Of a stretch of DNA of 64,000 nucleotides, positions 32,988 through 42,583 are shown one piece after another. A program made the position numbers and the translations under genes. Positions within the stretch are counted from its first letter, which is position 1. Every line of letters starts with the position of its first letter. Source of the stretch: Hormiphora californensis (taxonomy: Eukaryota; Ctenophora; Tentaculata; Cydippida; Pleurobrachiidae); contig CM035354.1 of assembly GCA_020137815.1 (NCBI GenBank), forward strand, positions 2,433,495 to 2,497,494, given 5' to 3'. The notes under the pieces are model-generated. The model saw only the letters and a list, made by a program, of their open reading frames with translations, had not been told where the DNA came from and made no database searches.

Positions 32988-35054
32988 TCAGCCAAAGAGA
33001 AGTTCCAAAACAATGATGAGGGAATTCACGAATATCAAGGGAACTGAAAGAGATAGCGGGGGTTAATATGGTGCTGGTCTTAAAAGAAATGAGGGTCAAT
33101 GCTCTGACAGGTTAATGTAGGAGCAGGTGAAGTCATTGCAATGACAATCAATGCATTGATTGAAAACCTTTGTAGCTACAAGTACACGTGGAATGGTAAC
33201 ATTACCGCACACATGGTTTGAGGTGTAGCTACCCTTGGTTAATTGCACATGAAATATATGAAAATTGTCATTATTACCGAAATTCATGGCTGATATATTG
33301 TCAGGCCAATGCTCTGACAGCTGATATAAGTCTTCACCGATATTATAACCAAAATTGCAAGATAAATGAGATTCATTATGGGTCTCAAAGAGCTAAAACT
33401 TTGATAAACGTCAATGGGTGGCACTGAAAGTGACCACCCATGGAGTTGATTGGTGAACTTCAATTTATACCCAGATTTGCAATTTCAAAATCAAATCAGC
33501 GAAGAATATATAGACATTTCATTCAGTAGAAATAGACATTTCATTCAGAGTACTGTCACACACTCTCCCCCTCTCTCTATCTTTATCTGTCTCCTTTTCA
33601 CTAGCATCTCCATTATACAGAACAAAATTCGTTGAGTATTTCATAGCCCTACCACTACCACTACCAAGCTTGCGCTTCAGAACACATTTTCGAAATGTAT
33701 TTATGACCTGCACATCTCTTCTTCTAATTTAGAATGTTGTCCATAATGATAAGTAATACATGACTGTATAGGACAGTCATATATGAGACAAAGGAGAGTG
33801 CTGTAGTCACAACTTATTCACAATTGTGTGATCTATAATATTTAGTAGGGTCGCTTACTTGTCATGAGTGTCCGTACACTGGAAATCAATTCCACCATTT
33901 TAGTTTTCATTCCGGGTGCCTGGTCCCCATACGAAAACTGGTCAGGCTGAGCGGTCCAACCAACTGAAACATGACGTGTCAATATATTATAGTGGTTAAC
34001 TGTTATCCTCTATAGTGTTACGGGCTCCCTTGCACCTCGGGAGATCTCCGCGGGAGATCTCCCGTTGATCTCCCAGAAAAGTATAATTTTTTAACTTTTT
34101 GTTGAAATTGGAAAAATATCGGTTGTTACCGACTAATTTGGACCCGCTGAACACGATCCAGCCCTCAGAAAAGCTCTCAAAAGTCAAGAACATGCTCAAA
34201 ATTGAAATTTTTGTTCACGGCTAAGAATACACATAAACACAAAATATTAATTTTGAGCATGTTCTTGACTTTTGAGAGCTTTTCTGAGGGCTGGATCGTG
34301 TTCAGCGGGTCCAAATTAGTCGGTAACAACCGATATTTTTCCAATTTCAACAAAAAGTTAAAAAATTATACTTTTCTGGGAGATCAACGGGAGATCTCCC
34401 GCGGAGATCTCCCGAGGTGCAAGGGAGCCCGTTACATGTCAACATTATAGTGGCACAAGTTATAGCTGTTCACAGCTGTCAGACCAAGGCTCTGACCCCA
34501 GTTCTCGCATGCTCCTCCTTATTTGAAAGAAATGAGAATAGCGTCAGGCCAATGACTGGTTCACAGTTGGGGGAAAACCTGTCACTAACAGGGGTATGAT
34601 AGCTATAGATCTGTGAAATATGACAGGGACCTGGGACGCTTTATTTGGTCTAATTGTGCAGGATAAATATTATGATGGGATTTCAGGATTAAATGGGGAT
34701 TAAATAGGGAGGAAAGGAAGGAAAGTTACAACATTTAGAGCCGGTATATGACAAAATAAATAGATCATCGTCTACGGGCTCTACCAACGAAGGCATAGCT
34801 CGCTATAATGACAGGTGGCTACCACTAGAAAGTATTTCGAATGGATATTGCGAAGAAGGGTGGGGTGTTAAAATCTCATTTTAAATACGCTCGTCGAGAG
34901 ATTAGTCCAAGCTCCAGGTAAGACTGTCAAGCATTTTCGCTAGTATCTCATCATAACACTTACTTTTACTAAGAAACCGTTCTTCGTTGAGGATTGCCAT
35001 TGCATTGATAATCAGTACACCAGCCTCTATCAGACTGTAAATCCCAAAACCCAT
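32988..35054 (-). CDS. IER3IP1: IER3IP1 (yeast Yos1) ER-Golgi membrane protein
   Basis: A small two-helix membrane protein of the early secretory pathway, required for ER-to-Golgi vesicle transport. Three short exons join in phase 1: 35054-34964, 33963-33859, 33043-32988, giving 83 residues; the human protein has 82. Exon 1 encodes the first hydrophobic helix and the conserved ILNEERFLSKIGW across the junction. Exon 2 contains ELISSVRTLMT. Exon 3 contains IPLIFVNSLIIVLELLFG, the second helix, ending with the family's terminal Phe-Gly. Too short for automatic frame detection, it is easily missed. Intron 1 contains a foldback element (34017-34435). It lies 227 bp downstream of the TBC1D5 stop on the same strand. 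Confidence 0.95.
34017..34435. mobile_element. Foldback MITE in IER3IP1 intron 1
   Basis: Arms of about 190 bp begin gttacgggctcccttgcacc and end with the complement near 34435. They are almost perfect inverted copies around an AT-rich loop near 34225. A diverged single-arm relative (cgactaattttg ... gaacacgatcc ... aagctctcaaaa) lies at 14590-14720. Confidence 0.85.
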
Positions 35055-35280
35055 CCTAAATTAATTGAAATTGAGGTTAGGAACAGTGCTATTGTAGAAG
35101 GGTGTCAGGGATAATTAGTGACTGTTTATTTTCAAAAAAGTTCTTGACTTACACAAAAATATATGGTCACATCATCATATATACGCACAGAAATCCTCTT
35201 TACGACATGTAGCTATTATCACACCCAGGATTAAATTACAACAACAATAACAACAACATAAAAACGGGGTTAAAAACGGT

Positions 35281-37512
35281 TTATTTTCTCAAAAAATCGG
35301 GCAAACTCTCCTCCACCTCGGAGAGAAGGGATGACAAGGGATCGTTAAAGTCCTTTTGTTTTTGGGCCCCTGTGGCCTGTTGTCGACGGAGTGTGCCTGT
35401 TGTCGCCGGTTCCGCCGCTATGTCTTGAAACAGGTTTAAAGTTTCCATATCGGCCTGAGAAATGACAGGAGCTGCAGCCACGGGGCACAGGGAGTCTCTC
35501 TGGGTTTCGGGACCGGAACACTCTGAAAATTCCTCCTCCTCTTCCTCCTCTCGAGGTTCGCAAGGGGTGGTCCCATTTATCGAAGATGCGGCCGAGGGGG
35601 TCTCAGAGTCAAGTACACAACCGAGACTAACATTTCCCTTCAGGACGTCCCGGACCTGCAACATAATAACAACAAGTGAATCATTGGACACAATTGAGCT
35701 AAAAAGATAGCTAAAAAGGTAGTAAGCTGCACCCACAAGGTACGACCCCATTCCGCAAGCCCCCATGTTTTTGTTCCGCATGGACACGACACAAAACGCG
35801 CGTGGCGAATGTGCTGACACTTCCAACAATGCAGAGTTTGCTGCGCCGCGCGCCACAACATTGCAACCCGGTTTACTGAAGAAAGTGAGACCGATACGCA
35901 GGGCCACACACACTGAAACACGACTCTGAAATTCTACCTGTTTGAGAGCGGCTACAGCGAGAAGTAACCTATCCTCTTGTTCGGTGCCCTCCTCACATAT
36001 TTGGCCTGCCGTACCCTGTAGTTCGTCAATAATGGAGTCAAGTCTTTTCCCACAGTACTGTGCAACCCTTCTATCTTCTGTCTCTTCGCAACTGAACAAG
36101 TGTTAAATCAGAATAACAACTCACAACTCACGTCATTTAAATATGATATCTCGTACCTTTTTGAAGCCTTCCCCTCCACTCTAAGCTCTGGTGCAGATCT
36201 TGTTTGACCCACAACCACCCCTCCAGTAGTCCCCCCTCTAGTTGAACTGGCACTACTGGTTCTGGAAGAGGGGGTAACAACAACACGAGCTGCAGAGGAG
36301 GTAACACTACCGGTCCGAGAGTGGACGCTATCAGAACGAGGGATGGTTGAGGTAGACGAGTTGAGACGAGTTTTCCGGTCCAGGCGGGCAGTGGGAGGCA
36401 GTGTGGTACGGCGGGGTCGGTACTGGAGGTTCGGTGGACATGGGTATCTCTGTGCATGGGGGGGGGGGGGGGGTAATTAGGGGGGTAGTTAATTACACAG
36501 TAATAATTATGGGTAGTTAATTAGTACTATTTAGCGACAGTTAATTATAATTAGTATGACAAAGATCCATTATATTCACAGTGAACTTACTCCGGGATTC
36601 CTCAGAAAAAGAGCTTTGGAGATGAAAAAGTTGACATGTTGAGTTTCAGGGTATCGTAGCAGGAGGCTGAGACAGCCGGTATAGTCACTACAAAGCAGTG
36701 AATCCCGGACAAATAAGAGCATTGCAATACACACAAACTCTACCATCCCCTGGAAGTCTGGACTGGCAAAGAGGGAATCCCATAGTATCAGGAGGTTCTT
36801 CAGGGAAAATTCCCGACCAAAGAGTAGCCTCATCCACTTCAAACCGTATAACTGAAACACACTGTGTTAAACCACAACTCTAAAGGAAAATTCCTACCCG
36901 AAAACTCTAAAATACACACACCTGAGGCTGAATGCCGAATTTCTGTAAGTGCTGTTGCAGCTCCTGGTCAAATCGTTTGAGGGTAACGGACTGCAACTCC
37001 TCAAGTGTGTGTACAATAAACGTGGAGGGTTTGTTGGGTTCGGGTTTAAATAGCTGCTGGATTTCACTCTCCGTCTTGGGAGTATCCTGTAACACATTAT
37101 GAGTCTGAGAAATTCACAACTTAATTTTAGGATCCAATAACTGAATCCTATCTTTATAACCGTGATATATGAGAAGTAGTGATTGATTGATAGTATTATA
37201 ATAAAAAAACGATCCCTTAGTTTAATTCCAGATAGCATACCTTGGCGACAGTGTCAGTAGCAAAGTAGGGACGTGTCTTGGCCATGAGTGCAATATAGCA
37301 CCAATACAGATCGTGTTCCAGGTGCTCAATAGAAAGGACAGAATGGGTCTCGTGGGTATATGACGTCACGACGTCGTGTACTAGATGGTAATCTGTGTAG
37401 AATACGTATACCAGTGCTGCCAATAGCTCGTGCATCCCCTGAGTGTGTAGAGAGGAGTACATCTTGATTTCGATTCATCGGCTAAGTATATTTGTATGAA
37501 CCAACAAACAAA

Positions 37513-37554
<42 letters not shown>

Positions 37555-39019
37555 AAGATAGATAGAAAGATAGAAATAAACGAACACTCACCTGTTTGTA
37601 CATTATGTCGGGGTGCTCCCGAGCGTAGATAAAAAGTATGTTCAACATAAGTTCCTGTATTTCAGGTTGCTCAAACATCAGTTCACCGGGATAAGTTCGG
37701 TGGAGATCTTGCTGGATTACTTTTCGTAGTTCGTTGTCCATGAAAAACTGGTTCCACGGACTCTGAAAAATTCAGGGGTGGGGTATAGAAAAGGGAGAAA
37801 GTTTATCAGATTATTAGTAACTTATTATCTTAACTTATTATCTTAACTTATTATCTTCCATAGTGGAGCTGTGTCACGTGTATATTCATGGACTACCATG
37901 CCATCCCTAATGTCACGTGTATATTGAACTACCATCCCATCCCTAATGTCACGTGCTGCACTCGAGATTGAAAAAGAGGGGATATATTATATCAGCAATT
38001 AGAGAGAAAGAGAGACTCCCAGCGCCACTATTTTTCTAACTCCAATTGATACCTTTTCCTCCTGAGATAGAGGATTGTTGACCGTTAGGGACATGTCAAT
38101 ATCACGTTGGTGAGGATCTACCACGTATATTGCCTTCAGCTCATCATACCTCTCTCTGTTACACTCCATGATGAACAACCACCGGTTTAGATCGCCAGGC
38201 AGGACACCCAGAAACAACTATAGAGGCCAGGTGGGTTATGGATTAGTACAGCTATAAGACACCGAGGGGATTGTACAATATTAGTACTTAATTCACTGAA
38301 GATATTTTCTGGTAAATTCTGGATGATATATCAGAGTTGAAATGGGGCTGTTTGTTAAGGTCCCCACTGCCCAGGCAAATTAAATGATGTGTTACATGTA
38401 ACTACCTGCCAGATGACGGAACGAAAGTTAGTAGAATTCAGCTGTCCAGTTAGAGCTGCCTCCTTTAACCGTGAGAGGAACATGGGTGTTCTAAATGTCC
38501 TCTCCCATTCACCCTCTAAAGTCTCGTCCCGAGCATGGTCTATTGTCAGCAGCTCAGATCTCTTTTCTATAACCAGGGCCGAGTGGAGGGATTGGTCTTG
38601 GTATAGATAATCTGGGGGATAGAGGAGGGATTGGTCTTGGTATAGATAATCTGGGGGATAGAGGAGGGATTGGTCTTGGTATAGATAATCTGGGGGATAG
38701 AGGAGGAATTGGTCTTGGTATAGATAATCTGGGGGATAGAGGAGGGATTGGTCTTGGTATAGATAATCTGGGGGATAGAGGAGGAATTGGTCTTGGTATA
38801 GATAAACTGGGGAGTGGGGGATAGAGGAGCTCAGATCTCTTTTCTATAACCAGGGCCGAGTGGAGGGATTGGTCTTGGTAGAGATAATCTTGGGGAGAGA
38901 AGGAGGGATAAAATAAAGAATTGCAAGAAAGATTGAAACTCACAATCATCATCGTTTGGATCGGGGCCTGGTGGGGGTGTCGGGGCTGGCTGATCAGAGG
39001 TAGAGTAAGTCCTGGACAT
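35281..39019 (-). CDS. TBC1D5: TBC1 domain family member 5, Rab GTPase-activating protein
   Basis: TBC1D5 is a Rab7 GAP that binds retromer and ATG8 proteins on endosomes and autophagosomes. Ten exons join in phase: 39019-38944, 38611-38406, 38217-38053, 37762-37592, 37438-37241, 37086-36922, 36851-36591, 36449-36157, 36091-35938, 35655-35281; 687 residues against 795 in human. The catalytic Arg finger is IQQDLHRTYP (exon 4) and the Gln finger MYKQGMHELL (exons 4-5). Also seen are NNPLSQEEK (3) and LKWMRLLFGREF (7). A Ser/Arg-rich linker follows in exon 8, then AQYCGKRLDSII...EDRLLLAVAALKQVRDVLKG across exons 9-10, as in the family. The acidic C-terminus has EEEEEEEF. The intron between exons 9 and 10 is read-through open in frame. 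Exon 2 has several alternative acceptors upstream. Confidence 0.95.
37515..37575. repeat. (GAAA)n microsatellite
   Basis: Tandem gaaa with late gata variants, in TBC1D5 intron 4, close to the exon 4 donor. Confidence 0.9.
38571..38903. repeat. 39 bp minisatellite spanning the TBC1D5 exon 2 acceptor
   Basis: A 39 bp unit (plus strand: gattggtcttggtatagata + atctgggggatagaggagg) is repeated about six times immediately upstream of TBC1D5 exon 2. Each unit carries the 3' splice site CAG|ATTATC (last copy CAG|TTTATC) and the first codons of the exon. A longer duplicate of the exon start (38829-38880) precedes the array. Confidence 0.9.
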
Positions 39020-39342
39020 TCCTTCTCATCTCTATTCCTAGCTGTTAGTAGAAAGACATGTATTATCTCTATTCCTAGCTGTTAGTAGAAAGACATGTAT
39101 TATTTCTATTTCTAGCTGTTAGTAGAGAGTAGGGTGTGCCAGTTGCCCCGACCTCTTCCGATTTTTGCAGAAGTTTTTTTGGGAGTTGCTTTTGATAATA
39201 TAAACACAATTGTGAAGTTTGAAGCCAATCGGATGTAGTTAACCGGTGGCACCGTGGCTATAAAGGTTATAGCCACATGCGCGGGAAGTAGCACTTCCCA
39301 AACGGCTCCAAGATACTCCTACGGACTTTTTAACCACCTTAA

Positions 39343-40310
39343 TCGAACCGCAATATAATGTTAATATACGATTTATGAAGAAATATATAGCCTAAAGTCA
39401 ACCGTTTACAAGTTATTGGCCAAAAACCACATTACAATATATCAAAATAGTTGCGCATATGACCAGATATGCCCAGATGTGCTAAACCGTTGAATATCTT
39501 GACTGGCAAATTGGGTTTTCGATATGAGCGTTTGTAGAGTTGCCTTAGACCCTCTCTGATTATGTTAGGACCATATGACCATGGTTCAGCCCGATCCACG
39601 CCCGTTTCCAACCATCTAATCGCTAGGGTAGTGAGCAAACCAGGATTTGGTCTATTTTATGAAGCTAAATATCAGATTTCCGGCATGAAACCCATCAAAC
39701 TTCAATTATTTGAGGTCCCTCATCCACCATGTAGCTTGGTAGATGGTATTGGCCCTCTAGGCGGTTGTATTAGTTCTTGTGGACAAACTAGACAGGAAGG
39801 CAAGTGCCAAAACTCCTATAATTAGCCGGCACCCAAAAGTTGACCACTTCCTGGCTATTCAAGTCAGCAAAAAGGACTAATACTGCCGCCTAAAGGGCCA
39901 ATACCATCTGCCAAGCTACAAGGTGAATGAGGGACCTCAAATAGTTGAAGTCTGATGGGTTTCATGCCGGAAATCTGATATTTAGCTCCATAAAATAGAC
40001 CAAATCTTGGTTTGCTCACTACCCTAGCGATTAGATGGTTGGAAACGGGCGTGGATCGGGCTGAATCATGGTCATTTGGTCCTAACCTAGTCAGAGAGGG
40101 TCTAAGGCAACTCAACTACAAACGCTCATATCGAAAACCCAATTTGCCAGTCAAGATATTCAACGGTTTAGCACATCTGGGCATATCTGGTCATATGCGC
40201 AACTATTTTGATATATTGTAATGTGGTTTTTGGCCAATAACTTGTAAACGGATGACTTTAGGCTATATATTTCTTCATAAATCGTATACTAACATTATAT
40301 TGCGGTTCGA
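39343..40310. mobile_element. Foldback element B with TTAA target duplication
   Basis: It runs from tcgaaccgcaatataa at 39343 to its inverted copy ending 40310, flanked on both sides by TTAA (39339-39342, 40311-40314). Arms of about 450 bp meet near 39840. The TTAA duplication is the hallmark of piggyBac-type insertion, but no transposase is encoded, and short tcgaacc ends are not the classical piggyBac ends. Confidence 0.8.
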
Positions 40311-40314
40311 TTAA

Positions 40315-41703
40315 GGGTACGCTAACCAAAAATTTTTTTCGAGTGCAGGGAAATCTCTCACCGTAGGGTTGTAGGCCATGCCAAGGAGACCTCAAATATG
40401 CAATTTGAGCTCTCAAGTCGAATTCATATTTTTGCTACAGCTGCTTGAAAAATGAACTGAAAATAAGTTTTTGGCATCTTAAAAATACATTTGTAAAGAT
40501 AGGATCATAAAAATTTGTGGATTTGAAGAGGACAAAGAGGTGAGTAGCCACAAAAAATTTTTTTGAAATCCGAGCTGATTTCCGGTCCTGAGATGGATTT
40601 CTTTTTTTTTACTTTAACGCCATATTTGGCCAAGTTCCGAAAATATGTGAAAGCTGTAAATTGGTGAAAAGTTGCGTCTAACGATTATCTAAGTGGCCAT
40701 AAATTTTGGGCGCGTCCTTATTTGAGATAAGCTGTACAGAGTTTTTTTTGTGAAAGCCGTCATTTCAGAAATAAATAAATTCCCTGTATCTCAAAAACGG
40801 CTGATCGTAGAGACCTGAGACTATGCTTAAACGATTCAGAAGGTCCGATTTTGGGGGGGTCTTCTGAGAGACATTTTGCTCCTACTTCAACCGTTTTTGC
40901 TGTAATTGCGAAAAACAAAAACCCATCTTCGCCATCGTGGATTTTTTGTGATTTTGTTTTTGGTGATTATAGGGACCCATATGGACCAAATAGTGAAGGA
41001 ATTAGCTTGTTACACATTTTTCCATAGTTTCGGTCCTTTCTTAGCTAAAATTCCTTAATTACAGGATATTGGAGTTTAGCTTTTGCCCTTTTCATAGAAT
41101 TTGTTTTTCGCAATTACAGCAAAAACGGTTGAAGTAGGAGCAAAATGTCTCTCAGAAGACCCCCCCAAAATCGGACCTTCTGAATCGTTTAAGCATAGTC
41201 TCAGGTCTCTACGATCAGCCGTTTTTGAGATACAGGGAATTTATTTATTTCTGAAATGACGGCTTTCACAAAAAAACTCTGTACAGCTTATCTCAAATAA
41301 GGACACGCCCAAAATTTATGGCCACTTAGATAATCGTTAGACGCAACTTTTCACCAATTTACAGCTTTCACATGTTTTCGGAACTTTGCCAAATAGGGCG
41401 TTAAAGTGGAAAAAAAGAAATCCATCTCAGGACCGGAAATCAGCTCGGATTGCAAAAAAAATTTTTGTGGTTATTCACCTTTATGTCCCCTTCAAATCCC
41501 CAAATTTTCATGCTCCTATCTTTAAAAAAATTTTTTTGAGATGCCAAAAACTTATTTTCAGTTCATTTTTCAAGAAGCTGTAGCAAAAATATGAATTCGA
41601 CTTGAGAGCTCAAATTGCATATTTGAGGTCTCCTTGGCATGGCCTACAACCCTACGGTGAGAGATTTCCCTGCACTCGAAAAAAATTTTTGGTTAGCGTA
41701 CCC
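40315..41703. mobile_element. Foldback element C with TTAA target duplication
   Basis: It runs from gggtacgctaaccaaaaa at 40315 to its inverted copy ending 41703, flanked by TTAA at 40311-40314 (shared with element B) and 41704-41707. Arms of about 650 bp are near-perfect and meet around 40990. No transposase is present. Ends in GGG next to TTAA resemble piggyBac-like MITEs. Confidence 0.85.
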
Positions 41704-42154
41704 TTAAGGTGGTTAAAAAGTCCGTAGGAGTATCTTGGAGCCGTTTGGGAAGTGCTACTTCCCGCGCATGTGGCTATAACCTTTATAGCCACGGTGCCAC
41801 CGGTTAACTACATCCGATTGGCTTCAAACTTCACAATTGTGTTTATATTATCAAAAGCAACTCCCAAAAAAACTTCTACAAAAATCGGATGAGTTTGAAA
41901 ATTTCATGGGGCAACTGGCACACCCTAGTAGAGAGACATGTATTATTTCTAGCTGTTACAAATACCGCGTGACCCAATAAAAAGGGAGGGTATTATATGT
42001 ATTGACAGTTATTTGGAGGACAACAAAACTAAAAAAAACAAAGACCTGTCTTGGTAACAAAGATGTGATAAAACGAATTCAAATATAATCGGTAAAATAT
42101 GTTTTGCAGCAGTCTCTCTCATATATTGCAGTGGTATAATATCATGTATATTAG

Positions 42155-42345
42155 CATGTACTAGTTTGTATCACAATGTACAATGTACCACAATGTACTA
42201 GTTTGTACCACAATGTACAATGTACCACAATGTACTAGTTTGTACCACAATGTACAATGTACCACAATGTACTAGTTTGTACCACAATGTACAATGTACC
42301 ACAATGTACTAGTTTGTACCACAATGTACTAGTTTGTACCACAAT
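42155..42345. repeat. ~28-30 bp minisatellite of TGTAC words
   Basis: Tandem gtttgtaccacaatgtacaa and tgtaccacaatgtacta units, about six in all, lie downstream of the MCRS1 stop. The half-palindromic tgtac words would let single strands pair. Confidence 0.85.
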
Positions 42346-42583
42346 ACCTTACCAGGACTCTGCCAATCAGTCTTTTTGTAGAAACTCTGATCCTGACCAG
42401 TCAGGATTTCAAGATAACCCACGTATTAGCGTAGTAGAGACGGCTGACGGGATCGATAACAAGTATCGCCGGTTATAATAAGTAATAACCTTCGTAGTTA
42501 GAGCCACTAAACAGCAGCACAGCAATCACCAAACGAAAAGATCGCCACTTTAACTAGAGCTAAAGTTATATCGTGCTGATGAC

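Larger units (their letters stand above)
39130..41927. mobile_element. hAT-like foldback element, interrupted by two further elements
   Basis: Terminal repeats TAGGGTGTGCCAGTTGCCCC (39130) and its complement (ending 41927) sit inside an exact 8 bp target duplication, gtagagag, at 39122-39129 and 41928-41935. The arms, 39130-39342 and 41704-41927, are near-identical inverted copies through ggctataaaggttatagcca and reach a centre of ccacc-TTAA-ggtgg. Two TTAA-flanked elements occupy that centre. No transposase is present. It fills most of the TBC1D5-MCRS1 spacer. Confidence 0.88.

Noticed and set aside
34202-34450. Identical short proteins on opposite strands at 33996-34199 and 34202-34450
   Set aside because: These are the two arms of the foldback MITE read outwards, not duplicated genes. 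The same explains mirrored frames at 39432-40221.
35656-35937. The open fr-ame joining TBC1D5 exons 9 and 10 as continuous coding sequence
   Set aside because: The intron has no stop in frame, but it has good GT/AG borders, removes a stretch with no family similarity, and the flanking exons join as LKQ-VRDVLKG as in other animals. Retention remains possible as a minor form.
36137-36457. Frame on the minus strand with LVLLLPPLPEPVV
   Set aside because: It is a shadow of TBC1D5 exon 8, whose in-phase reading is the Ser/Arg-rich linker.
38554-38952. Frame encoding SIPRPIPPLSPRL repeats as a proline-rich protein
   Set aside because: It is the wrong frame across the 39 bp array; the TBC1D5 frame through the same units reads YLYQDQSLLYPPD.
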